The notes beneath the pieces are model-generated. The model ran no database searches. It was not told the DNA's origin and worked only from the letters and a program-made list of their open reading frames with translations. A stretch of 64,000 nucleotides of DNA. Origin: Verrucomicrobiaceae bacterium. Its GTDB lineage: Bacteria > Verrucomicrobiota > Verrucomicrobiia > Verrucomicrobiales > Verrucomicrobiaceae. Shown one piece after another: positions 34,347 through 43,700 of this stretch. The stretch spans positions 62,001 to 126,000 of the forward strand of contig JAEUHN010000001.1 of NCBI GenBank assembly GCA_016795365.1. Direction: 5' to 3'. A program made the position numbers and the translations under genes. Positions within the stretch are counted from its first letter, which is position 1; each line of letters starts with the position of its first letter.

Positions 34347-34952
34347 ATGACGCAAACTAGCCCCATGGGAACGCCTGCCGAAAAGATTGAGTCCACCTCT
34401 CGCTTCGCCGCCTATCTGGAGATCGAGCGCGAGACGGGCATCAAGCATGAATACCATGCGGGAAAGATCGTTGCGATGGCTGGAGGCACGCCGGTGCATA
34501 GCGCGGTCGCATCCACTATCCTCGTCGAATTGGGCAAACAACTCACCGGCAAGCCCTGCCAGCCGCACGGCTCCGACTTCCGCATTCGAGCCGAGGGTTC
34601 GGCCTTTTATCCCGACGTGATGGTGGTCTGTCCGCCGCCCAAGCTCGACCCCGAACTACCGAACACGCTGCTGAATCCTCGCGTGATTGTGGAAGTGATT
34701 TCGCCCAGCACCGAGAGCTATGACCGCAGCTTCAAGTGGTTCCATTACCAGCAGATTCCCGAGCTGATGGACTTCATTCTGGTCAGCACGGACACCCGAA
34801 CGGTGGAGCACTATCGCCGTCAGGATGATTCGTCGTGGCTGTATCAAAAGCTCGGCGAGGGCGACACGCTAGCGCTGACCAGCGTCGAATGCTCGCTGCC
34901 GGTCTCGACTTGCTTCAGCCGAGTCGATATGTGGGAGGGAGAGCAAGGGTGA
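34347..34952 (+). CDS. Uma2-family PD-(D/E)XK endonuclease-like protein
   Basis: 201 residues from the ATG at 34347 (the ATG at 34365 is an equal alternative). The Uma2 signature is intact: KHEYHAGKIVAMAGGT, HSAVASTILVELGKQL, FYPDVMVVC supplying the first acidic residue, VIVEVISPSTESYDR for the ExI/K pair, and KWFHYQQIPELMDFILVS. Uma2 proteins adopt a restriction-endonuclease fold; their biological function is not established, and they occur in many copies in GC-rich and cyanobacterial genomes. The gene's stop codon TGA is the first part of the palindromic repeat that follows, and a single repeat arm lies before it, so the gene is repeat-bordered. Confidence 0.85.
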   Translation: MTQTSPMGTPAEKIESTSRFAAYLEIERETGIKHEYHAGKIVAMAGGTPVHSAVASTILVELGKQLTGKPCQPHGSDFRIRAEGSAFYPDVMVVCPPPKLDPELPNTLLNPRVIVEVISPSTESYDRSFKWFHYQQIPELMDFILVSTDTRTVEHYRRQDDSSWLYQKLGEGDTLALTSVECSLPVSTCFSRVDMWEGEQG

Positions 34953-35026
34953 ACCACGGAATGCACGGAAGACACGGAACGATATTCAGGACTCAGCCCT
35001 TCCGCGTTTTCCGTGAATTCGGTGGT
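34952..35026. repeat. Palindromic CACGGAA element between Uma2 and GxxExxY genes
   Basis: The left arm (34952-34979) carries three 9-base CACGGAA units; the right arm (35000-35026) is its complement, matching about 24 of 28 positions. A roughly 20-base loop contains CTCAGCC, complementary to the loop of the element at 35423. The element begins in the TGA stop of the Uma2 gene and ends 13 bases before the next gene's ATG. Confidence 0.85.
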
Positions 35027-35039
35027 AGAAAACTGGGCC

Positions 35040-35423
35040 ATGAGTGACGACAAGCTGATCTATCGTTCGGAGAGCTACTTGATTCGTGGGGCTTGCTTCG
35101 AGGTCTATAAGGACAAGGGCTGCGGCTTTCTGGAAGCCGTTTATCAGGAGTGTCTGGAGATCGAGTTTGAAAAGGCGGGCGTGACATTCATTGCCCAACC
35201 AAAGCTGGAATTGGAATACAAGGGCCAGAAGCTCAAGACCCACTACTTCCCAGACTTCATGTGCTTTGGCCGGATCATCGTGGAAATCAAAGCCGTGAGT
35301 GAACTGACTGACGAGCATCGAGCCCAACTCCACAACTACCTGAAGGCGACCGGAATGAGACTGGGCTTTCTGGTGAACTTCGGCAAACCAGACGGCGTCC
35401 AAATCGAGCGTATTGCTAGATGA
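35040..35423 (+). CDS. GxxExxY family protein (PDDEXK_3 nuclease fold)
   Basis: 127 residues from the ATG at 35040. It has the family name motif as GFLEAVYQECL near residue 28, then LELEYKGQKL, HYFPDFMCF and IIVEIKAVSEL (the acidic pair expected of a restriction-endonuclease-like fold), and QLHNYLKATG...GFLVNFG. GxxExxY proteins have no proven function; they are often found near dispersed DNA repeats. That is so here: a palindromic element precedes it and another begins at its TGA stop codon (35421-35423). The next gene upstream, Uma2, is another small PD-(D/E)XK protein. Possibly a repeat-processing or host-defence nuclease, but that is inference. Confidence 0.88.
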   Translation: MSDDKLIYRSESYLIRGACFEVYKDKGCGFLEAVYQECLEIEFEKAGVTFIAQPKLELEYKGQKLKTHYFPDFMCFGRIIVEIKAVSELTDEHRAQLHNYLKATGMRLGFLVNFGKPDGVQIERIAR

Positions 35424-35500
35424 ACCACGGAATGCACGGAAGACACCGAATGGCTGAGCATCAGAACTCAATTCCGTGTTTTCCGTGCATTCCGTGGTTT
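35423..35500. repeat. Palindromic CACGGAA element between GxxExxY and L,D-transpeptidase genes
   Basis: The left arm (35423-35450) and right arm (35472-35500) match at about 26 of 28 positions and consist of CACGGAA units. It fills the entire space between two convergent genes: it starts in the stop codon of the GxxExxY gene and ends at the stop codon of the minus-strand gene (TCA at 35500-35502). It may act as a two-way terminator, though no T-tract is present on either side. Confidence 0.85.
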
Positions 35501-35952
35501 CACTCACCGATCCACACCTCGGTCCCTTCAGGCACTAGGTCGTAGAGTTCGATCATCTCGGCGTTCTTCAGTCGCACGCAGCCGTGGCTGGCGGGCTGGC
35601 CGACCTTGGGTTCGTCGTTGGTGCCGTGGATATAGATGTAGCGGGCGAAGGTGTTGGCGTTGTGCGGCTCCAGGCCGTCGAGGCGTAGGATGCGGGTGAG
35701 CACGAGGTCGTCGATCAGCTTCTCGCCTTGCCATTGGCCTACGGGGACGCGCGCCTTGAAGATGGTGCCGCTGGGGTGGCCGGTGCCGTGTTTCTCCTTC
35801 ACGACGAAGCGGCCCAGCGGAGTCTTGTTGCTGCCCTCGACGAAGCCGATGCCGAACTTCGACGTGGAGCACGGCCACTCCTTGACCAGCTGGAAGCCGT
35901 CCCAGAGCTGGAGACGCTGGGTGGCGATAGAGACTTCGATGCGCAGGGACAT
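35500..35952 (-). CDS. L,D-transpeptidase (YkuD domain)
   Basis: 150 residues from the ATG at 35952. One compact YkuD domain with no obvious leader: VSIATQRLQLWDG at the N-terminus, STSKFGIGFVEGSNKTPLG, and the catalytic motif IHGTND...SHGCVRLKN near residues 108-130 with the catalytic Cys in SHGC. These enzymes form 3-3 peptidoglycan cross-links or anchor proteins using the Cys nucleophile, normally in the periplasm; the missing signal peptide is odd, and either the start lies further upstream (frame open to 36048, no clear leader) or the protein is exported otherwise. Its TGA stop lies on the edge of a palindromic repeat. Confidence 0.88.
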   Translation of the reverse strand: MSLRIEVSIATQRLQLWDGFQLVKEWPCSTSKFGIGFVEGSNKTPLGRFVVKEKHGTGHPSGTIFKARVPVGQWQGEKLIDDLVLTRILRLDGLEPHNANTFARYIYIHGTNDEPKVGQPASHGCVRLKNAEMIELYDLVPEGTEVWIGE

Positions 35953-36056
35953 GGGCTGCCTTTTGCCATGCTTTACGCTTCGCAACAAGTCCAAGGCACC
36001 GGTTGCATCTGGGGCCGGGGGCTCTAGACTGCGCGCCCTTTTACCCAACCCTAACC

Positions 36057-37079
36057 ATGAGCAACGCCAAGCATGTCGCCATCGTCGGAGCCACCGGCGC
36101 GGTCGGCGCGGAGATGATCCGCTGCCTCGAAGAACGCAATTTTCCCGTGAGCCAGCTCACCCTGCTGGCCTCGGCCCGCAGCGCTGGCAAAAAGCTCAAG
36201 TTCAAGGGCCAGGACATCACCATTCAGGAACTCACACAGGATTCGTTCAAGGGCATCGACATCGCGCTCTTCAGCGCCGGCGGCGGCATCTCGCGTGACT
36301 TCGCGCCGCACGCGGTGAAAGCCGGTGCCGTGGTGGTGGACAATTCGTCCTACTTCCGCCAGGACCCGAACACGCCGCTCGTCGTGCCTGAAATCAATGC
36401 CGCCGATGTGAAGAGCCACAAGGGCATCATCGCGAACCCGAACTGCACCACCGCGATCTCACTGATGGCGCTGTATCCGCTGCATCAGGCCTTTGGCGTG
36501 AAGCGCATCTTTGCCTCCAGCTACCAAGCTGTGTCCGGCACCGGCGCGCAGGCCATCGAAGAGCTTGCCAATCAGTCTCGCGAGTGGGCCAGCCAAAACC
36601 GCGCCTGGGACGCTGCCAAGCTCGACAGCAAGCCGCACGTCTATCCGCATCAGATTGCCTTCAATGCGATCCCACACGTCGATTCCTTCCTCGACACCGG
36701 TTACACGAAGGAGGAGATGAAGATGGAAAACGAAGGCCGCAAGATCATGCATCACCCGGACTTCCGCGCCTCCGTGACCTGCGTGCGCATCCCGGTCTTC
36801 CGCGCGCACAGCATCGCCATCAGCGCGGAGTTTGAAAAGCCCGTCACAGTCGAAGCTGCCCGCGAGGTGCTGCTGAAGGCCCCTGGCCTCGACGTGCTCG
36901 ACGATCCCGCGAACAAGCAGTATCCGCTCGCGCTCGACATCGCGGGCCGCGACAACTGCGCCGTGGGCCGCCTCCGCAAGGACTGCGCGCTGGACAACGG
37001 CCTCGCCTTCTGGGTCGTGGGCGACCAGCTCCTCAAGGGCGCCGCGCTCAACGCGGTGCAGATCGCGGAGTGCCTGTAA
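36057..37079 (+). CDS. asd: Aspartate-semialdehyde dehydrogenase
   Basis: 340 residues, full length. NADP-binding motif VAIVGATGAVGAEMIRCL (residues 6-23), GGGISRD, DNSSYFR, and the active-site NPNCTT with Cys about residue 129; EDP-type tail ends near LKGAALNAVQIAE. The enzyme reduces aspartyl phosphate to aspartate semialdehyde, feeding lysine, diaminopimelate, methionine and threonine synthesis in the cytoplasm. It is divergent from the L,D-transpeptidase gene, a nice functional coincidence (DAP is a peptidoglycan precursor) but no shared operon. Followed by a strong Rho-independent terminator, so it is transcribed alone. Confidence 0.95.
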   Translation: MSNAKHVAIVGATGAVGAEMIRCLEERNFPVSQLTLLASARSAGKKLKFKGQDITIQELTQDSFKGIDIALFSAGGGISRDFAPHAVKAGAVVVDNSSYFRQDPNTPLVVPEINAADVKSHKGIIANPNCTTAISLMALYPLHQAFGVKRIFASSYQAVSGTGAQAIEELANQSREWASQNRAWDAAKLDSKPHVYPHQIAFNAIPHVDSFLDTGYTKEEMKMENEGRKIMHHPDFRASVTCVRIPVFRAHSIAISAEFEKPVTVEAAREVLLKAPGLDVLDDPANKQYPLALDIAGRDNCAVGRLRKDCALDNGLAFWVVGDQLLKGAALNAVQIAECL

Positions 37080-37099
37080 ACGGCCTGACAAATCTGACG

Positions 37100-37132
37100 A
37101 AGGGCGATGCGATGAGCATCGCCCTTTTGTTT
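37100..37132 (+). terminator. Rho-independent terminator after asd
   Basis: A perfect 10-base stem, AGGGCGATGC / GCATCGCCCT, with a GATGA loop, followed directly by TTTGTTT. Confidence 0.9.
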
Positions 37133-37218
37133 GGGGAGCGCGGAAAAGACATGCCCTCAGGCGCAATTTCGGGCGCGCCCTGGGTGTATCGTAGGGCCAA
37201 CGTTCCTGCTCTCACGCC

Positions 37219-40200
37219 ATGCCCACGATTCATCGCCTTGCCCTTGCCAGCTTGCTCCTCGCTTCGCCTGCGCTTGCAGCGGTCGATTTTGCCAAGCAGA
37301 TCGTGCCGCTCTTCGACAAGCACTGCGTGGACTGCCACAGCGCGAGCGATGCAGACGGCGACTTCGCCTTGGACACGATCGAAGCCTTGTTCGCGGGCGG
37401 CAAGACGGGCAAAGCACTGGTGCCAGGGAAGGCGCAGGACTCGCTCATGGTAAAATTCCTGGAAGGCCGCAGCGGCAAGACGGGCAAGAATCAGTTCATG
37501 CCACCGGGCAAGCGCGACCATCTGGGCGATAGCGAGATCGCACTGGTGCGGCAGTGGATTGATGAAGGCGCGCAAGCCAAGGCCACGGCTCCGGTCGATC
37601 CGCTGGCGAACCTGCCGAAGATCGCGAGCCAGACGAAGATGAAGCCCGTTCATGCCATCGCGGCCTCGGCCAAGCTGATCGCGCTTGGTCGCTTCGGCAG
37701 CGTGGAGCTGATCGACAACGCCACGCGCCAGAGCGTGCGCATGCTGAGCGGCATCGCGGGCAAGGCCTCGGCCATCGTCTTCAGCGCGGATGGTGCGAGC
37801 GTGTTCGTGGCAGCGGGCGACGCGGGCGTGAGTGGCATCGCGTATCAATTCAACGCGACCGATGGCAAGCTCGGGCGCAAGCTCACGGGCCACACCGATG
37901 CACTTTATGCGCTCGCGCTTTCGCCCGATGGCAAGCAGTTGGCGACCGGTGGCTACGACCAGAAGATCAAGCTGTGGGACGTGGCCACGGGCAAGGAAGT
38001 GCGAACGATCAAAGGCCACAACGGTGGCATCAATGCGCTGACGTATCGACCCGATGGCAAGGTGCTCGCGAGCGCGAGTTCGGATCGCACGGTGAAGCTG
38101 TGGGACGCGGCGACGGGCAATCGATTGGAGACGTTCTCGCAACCACTCAAGGAACAGCTCACGATCGCCTTCAGCGCCGATGGCAAGACGCTGATCGCAG
38201 GCGGAGGCGACAGTCGCATTCGCCAGTGGCGCATCAGCGACAAGACCACCGAAGGCTCCAACCCGATCCTCGAAACGAAGTTCGCGCATGAAGGCAGCAT
38301 CCTGCAGCTCGTCATGTCGCCGGACGGCAAGTCGTTCGCGTCGTCGGCTTCCGATCGCACGCTCAAGGTCTGGAAAGCCACCGACATCACGCCGCTCAAG
38401 CAACTCGATGCACAGAGCGACTGGGCCAGCGCGGTCGCATGGATCGACAGCACACGACTTGTCGCGGCTCGCCAAGACGGCACCGCAGCGGTGTATGAGA
38501 TCGCCACGGGCAAGGCTCAACCTTTGATCGCGGCGAAGCCCGCAGCAGCACCAGCGATGAAGAGGTCCGCCGCGAAGCCGGAGCTGACACGTCTTTTCCC
38601 ACGCGGCTTCCAGAGCGGTGTGGAGACGATCATCACCGCGACGGGCAAGGGCTTGACCGGCGTGAAGCAAATCAAGACGAGCGATCCGCGTGTGGTCGCG
38701 ACCAAGCTCGATGCGAAGGGCGCGACGGCGACCTTCAAGATCACGTCACCGAAGGATCTGCCGCGCGGAAACTACGAAGTCAGCATCGTCGCCGCAGGTG
38801 GCGAGACCGCGAAGCTGCCGTTGCTCGCGGATGAGTTGCCGCAGTTCACGCAGCCCACGATGATCGATCTGACGAAGAGTGCCGCGAATCTGTGGGGCAC
38901 GCTGACGGCGACGGGTCAGCGCGATGAGCATCGCTTCAAGGCGCAGGCCGGGAAGACCTTCGTGCTCGATCTTGCAGCGAAGCGCGTGGGCTCGAAGGCG
39001 GAGACGATTCAGCTCGAACTGCTTGATGCGAGCGGCAAGCAACTCGTCATCAATCACGGCCTCGACAGCGGCAGCGATCCGTTGATTGCCTTCCTGCCGA
39101 AGCAAGATGGTGAGTTCATTGCGCGCGTCAGTGAGACCACGCTCGAAGGCTCCGCCGATCACGCGTATCGGCTCACGATCACCACGCAGGCCTACATCAC
39201 CGGCTGGTGGCCGCTGTCCGTGCCGGTGAACAAGGACACGATGGTTGAGCTCGTCGGTCACGAGTTGCACGGCGCGAAGGTGAAGGTGCATCCGACCACG
39301 ACAGGCAAGTTGACGTTGCCCGAGATCGCAGCCGCCACACGCTTCCGCGAAGTGCCTGCGGTGCTCGCGACGGAGATGAACGAGCAGATCGAGCACGAAC
39401 CGAACGACGAACCTGCGCAAGCGAAGCCGATCACGGTGCCGACCTCGATCAACGGTCGCCTCTTTGTCCCTGGCAAAGCCAATGCTGCCGACAGCGACGT
39501 GTATGCTTTCGATGCGAAGGCGGGCGAGGAGTGGATGATCGAGACGATGGCCGCGCAGTCGATGGCACCCACGGACACGCGACTTGAAGTGCTCAACACC
39601 GATGGCTCGCCCGTCGAGCGTCTGCGTGTGCAGGCGATTCGCAGCTCGTGGAACAACTTCCGCAGCGTGGATGCCGACAACCAAGACATCCGTCTGGAGA
39701 ACTACACGGAGACCGGGCTCAACGAGTTCGTCTATTTCAATGGCGACATCATGAAGACTTTCCGCCTGCCACGCGGACCGGATGGCGGCTTCTTCTTCTA
39801 CACGAGCAACGGCAAGCGCCGCGCTTACTTCGACACCACAGCGACCGCGCATCCGCTGGAGGAACCGTGCTACGTGGTCGAGCCGCTGAAGGCTGGCGAA
39901 GCGCCGCTGCCGAATGGTTTGCCGGTGATCTCGATTCCATTCGCCAACGACGACGATGGACTGCGCAAGCTCGGTCGCGACTCACGTCTGCACTTCACGG
40001 CTCCGGCTTCGGCGAAGTATCTGATTCGCGTCACCGACTCGCGCGGCTGGAGCGGCGAGCGCTTCGCGTATCGGCTCGTCGTGCGCAAGCCGGTGCCCGA
40101 TTTCGCGGTGAAGCTCAGCGGTGAAAACATGAGCATCGGCGCGGGCAGCGCGATGGGCTTCTCGCTGCGCGCGGATCGCCTGGATGACTTCGAGGAGCCA

Positions 40201-40788
40201 ATCACGGTGACGATCGAAGGCTTGCCGCAAGGCTGGATCGCATCGTCACCGATCGTGATCGAGCGCGGTCACACGCTCGCGAGCGGTTCACTCTACGCCG
40301 AACCGAATGCCACGGCGGGTGATTGGAGCAAGGTGAAGATCACTGCCGCCAGCGGCGAACTCAGGCACGAGGTGAATGGCTTTGGCAAAGTGATGCTCGC
40401 GCCGAAACCGAAGTTCATCGCGAACCTCGAACCCGCCGTGAACGATCAACCCGTCGCCCGCACGAACTCGCAGCCACAGGTCATCACGATCACGCCTGGG
40501 CAACTCGTCAACGCCTTCATCCGCGTGGAGCGCAATGGCAACGATGGCATCCTCAACTTCGACATTCACGGCCTGCCACACGGCATCATCGTCGATGACA
40601 TCGGCCTCAACGGCATCCAGGTGCGCGAGAAGGAGAACGATCGCGAGATTCGCTTCGCCTGCGCGAAGTGGGTGCAACCGCAGGAGCGACTGATCCACGC
40701 CGCCGTGAGTTCCGCGCGCAACGAAGCCGACAGCGCCAACCTCGCGACGAGCTTCCCGGTGCTGCTGCGTGTGGTGGCGGCGAAGTGA
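37219..40788 (+). CDS. Secreted PSCyt1 cytochrome fused to WD40 propeller
   Basis: 1189 residues with a signal peptide (about 1-21). A PSCyt1-type heme domain follows at once: CVDCH (C36, C39, H40), with GKALVPGKAQDSLMVKFL and MPPGKRDHLGDSEIALVRQWIDEG. Residues about 150-450 hold six or so WD40 repeats, including LTGHTDALYALALSPDGKQL and IKLWDVATGKEV. The rest comprises prepeptidase-C-terminal-like beta domains (HRFKAQAGKTFVLDLAAKRV). This cytochrome-propeller layout is characteristic of planctomycetes and Verrucomicrobia; a substrate-binding platform coupled to electron transfer is likely, but no activity is proven. Separated from asd by a terminator; single gene. Confidence 0.88.
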   Translation: MPTIHRLALASLLLASPALAAVDFAKQIVPLFDKHCVDCHSASDADGDFALDTIEALFAGGKTGKALVPGKAQDSLMVKFLEGRSGKTGKNQFMPPGKRDHLGDSEIALVRQWIDEGAQAKATAPVDPLANLPKIASQTKMKPVHAIAASAKLIALGRFGSVELIDNATRQSVRMLSGIAGKASAIVFSADGASVFVAAGDAGVSGIAYQFNATDGKLGRKLTGHTDALYALALSPDGKQLATGGYDQKIKLWDVATGKEVRTIKGHNGGINALTYRPDGKVLASASSDRTVKLWDAATGNRLETFSQPLKEQLTIAFSADGKTLIAGGGDSRIRQWRISDKTTEGSNPILETKFAHEGSILQLVMSPDGKSFASSASDRTLKVWKATDITPLKQLDAQSDWASAVAWIDSTRLVAARQDGTAAVYEIATGKAQPLIAAKPAAAPAMKRSAAKPELTRLFPRGFQSGVETIITATGKGLTGVKQIKTSDPRVVATKLDAKGATATFKITSPKDLPRGNYEVSIVAAGGETAKLPLLADELPQFTQPTMIDLTKSAANLWGTLTATGQRDEHRFKAQAGKTFVLDLAAKRVGSKAETIQLELLDASGKQLVINHGLDSGSDPLIAFLPKQDGEFIARVSETTLEGSADHAYRLTITTQAYITGWWPLSVPVNKDTMVELVGHELHGAKVKVHPTTTGKLTLPEIAAATRFREVPAVLATEMNEQIEHEPNDEPAQAKPITVPTSINGRLFVPGKANAADSDVYAFDAKAGEEWMIETMAAQSMAPTDTRLEVLNTDGSPVERLRVQAIRSSWNNFRSVDADNQDIRLENYTETGLNEFVYFNGDIMKTFRLPRGPDGGFFFYTSNGKRRAYFDTTATAHPLEEPCYVVEPLKAGEAPLPNGLPVISIPFANDDDGLRKLGRDSRLHFTAPASAKYLIRVTDSRGWSGERFAYRLVVRKPVPDFAVKLSGENMSIGAGSAMGFSLRADRLDDFEEPITVTIEGLPQGWIASSPIVIERGHTLASGSLYAEPNATAGDWSKVKITAASGELRHEVNGFGKVMLAPKPKFIANLEPAVNDQPVARTNSQPQVITITPGQLVNAFIRVERNGNDGILNFDIHGLPHGIIVDDIGLNGIQVREKENDREIRFACAKWVQPQERLIHAAVSSARNEADSANLATSFPVLLRVVAAK

Positions 40789-40799
40789 TCACTTCACCC

Positions 40800-43700
40800 T
40801 CAGTGAGGCGAGATGGTAACGGGCCCGCTGAGGCTGTTGTCCTTTTCTGGCACCGGCGGGGTCGCCGCTGGTTGAGGCATGTTGGACAGCAGAAAGTAGC
40901 CGTATCCTCTGGAACGATGCGAGAGCAAAATCCCGTAGTAGCTGACACTGCGTAATACCGCAGCACCTCCCGAAGGGTTCGGGTCGCTCAGGCTGAAGCT
41001 GCCGCCGAACAAGCCTGTGGTGCTCGTGATCGTCATGCCCAGCTTGCACGGATTCGCCAGAGATCCCGCCGTGGGGAACTGGGCGACGTTCGCGGTGGTG
41101 ACGCGGAACAACGTGGGCAGCTGCGCATACTGGCTGGCGCTAGTTACGCCTGCCTGGGTGAAGACCACCGAAGCGTTGTCAGGCTTATCGGTGAGCCCGA
41201 TCACGATCGGACTGGTGACAGGCACTGGCTTCACCCACTTCGAACCATCCAGGTCCACGCTCACCACACTGAAGCCTGCCTTGTGAATCTTGTCCGTGGT
41301 CGCCGACGGCCCTTTCTTCAGCCATGAAAGGGAGCCCGTGACTCGATTGTCAACAAACGCGGGAGCTGCGCCACCCAGCGACAGTGCACCCAACCCCTGA
41401 AGCACACCTTGATTTACATAAAGCAAGACGGACTCCGGCATCCGGCCATCGGGCCAAAGCACCCCACTGAGAGTGTAGGCAGCGCCATCGGCCGTTCGTC
41501 CTGAACCTGAGAAGGTGCCTGCCTTCAATACAGAGAGCTGCTGCCAGCCCGCCCCCAGAGGACGTGGGCGCAAGGGCTCATTCTCCACAAACGATGATTG
41601 AAGCATCACGCTCGAATTGTAGCTGCCGACATAACTGTCCGCGTCATTCAGCCATGTGTTACGCCTTGCATCAATGCTGGCTGAAGCGGCGCCAATGCTG
41701 GCCGTTCCAGTCATGCTGCTGGCTCCCCCATCGAATACCAAAGCGAGCACCAGAGGGGACAAGGTGCCACCACGGGGGATATTCATGGTCACCGTGGGAT
41801 TGCCTGTCACGGGTGCATTCACACGGTCTGAGTAGCGATAGGTGAGAGTCCCAAGTCTGACCACGACTGACAAGGTTCCTGTCGATGCAACAGTGGCGTT
41901 GATGGTGCCGCCCAAGCTTTGATTGACGTCGTTGCTGATGGCTACCAGTCCATTGAAGACTCCAGCTGTGCCATTGGGCATGGCTGCAATCGTGAGCGGC
42001 ACATCGACGGTAGGACTGGCTCCCGCTGCATTGTAGGCCGTGACTTTGAGCTTGAGATTCGTCACGTTCAAATTGGGGATGCCATAGATGAGCCCGGTGG
42101 TGGCATTGTAGGTCAATCCTGAGGGCAGGCTGACGATCGAGAACCGGGTGGGAAACTCAGTCGCTCCCAACTGCCAGCTGAAAGGACCGCTCACGATCGC
42201 CGGTGGCTGCGCGGGGGCCACGACGGTGGGCTTGCTGAGCACATAGAGGTTGTAGGGTCCCATCGGAATGGTCGTGCCATGCCCGATGACATCGCAATAG
42301 TAGTCGCCGCTGTCGGAGAGAGCCAGGGTGCGAATCGTGAGCGATGCCGTGTTGTTGCCAGGATACTTGACCGGATCGGTCAGTGATGACGACCCTTTTC
42401 GCCATTGGAAGGTCATGCCGGTGCCGCCGGTCGGCAGCTTGAAGTTCGCACTGCTGCCTATGGGTAGCTTCTGGGAAACAGCGTCTCCCACCACCGCCAG
42501 CGAAGCCGACGAGGAAGGCGTGACTCCGCCCACCAGGACCGAATACAGACCTCCATCGGCAATGGTGGTCGAGAGAATCGTGAGCTGCGGAAGCGTCGCT
42601 CCCACGATGCTGGCGGTTGCCTTTCGCCACTGATAGGTCGTTGGCAGTCCCGATGTCACCACTTGGAAAGAGGCGGGTGATCCGGCCTTCACGAGCAGGC
42701 TCTGGGGTGGTGATTCGATCCTGAAAGGCGGTCCTGAGGTGATGCTGTCCACGTAGGCCGCATCGGCTCCAGCCTGTCCCGAAGCGTCCTTCTCATAGGA
42801 CCACATGACCTCATGAGTGCCGCTACTGATAATCGTGGAATACAACTCCCATCCAACCTCGCCACTGACCGATGAAACGAGTGCGCCATCGACGTAAAGA
42901 CGCAGCGCGTCGTGCCCAGCCTCGGACGATACTTTGCGCCAGAAGCTGATCGTTGCGGGCCCCTGGAAGACGCCCAGCAAGCTCGACGCCTGCCCATCGA
43001 GAATCGAGCCGCTGCGCATGGCATCCACGCCATCGTGAGTCACCGCTGTCTGCGAATACCAGAAGGCGTGGCCGCGTGAGGTCCACTTCCGAGCCACGTC
43101 GTCCAAGGCGGTTCCTGCACCCGAGATCAAGGCCAGGGTCGCACCATTGGACGTGACCGAGCCAAGGGTATTGGAAACCACACAGGTATAGACACCCGCA
43201 TTCGCCGCCGCGAAGCTCGGGATGCTCAGGGTGCGGAGAGTCTGACCTGGAACGTTCACATTGTTTCGCCGCCATTGGAACTTGAGGCTGCCACCGGTCG
43301 CGCGGACGTCCATGGTGACGGCAGCACCGGCTTCAGCTCCGAGAGTGGCCGGGTGCTGCACGATCACAGGCGAGGCATCGGGTGATCCGAGGAAAACCAC
43401 GCCATCGATCCATGCGGTGTCACTGCCCATCGCGTCCATGCTGTCCTTCTCGTAAGTCCAGTCCACGGTGTGAACGCCGCTCGCAAGCGTGGTGGAGAAA
43501 GACTGCCAATCGACATTGCCACTGATCTGTGACACGCGGACGCCATCGACATAAACGCGGAGGAAATCGAAGTCCTGCTCCGAGGAGACTTTCTGCCAAA
43601 ATGTGAGCGTGCCAGGGCCCGTCAGAGTGGCGCTCACCGTGGACTTGCCGAGGTCGGCGACCTTGCCACTCGCGAGCGCGGAGAGGCCCACCTTCTTCAC

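Noticed and set aside
34261-35500. CRISPR array
   Set aside because: The repeats are palindromic arms with 9-base units, separated by whole genes instead of uniform spacers, and no cas genes are near.
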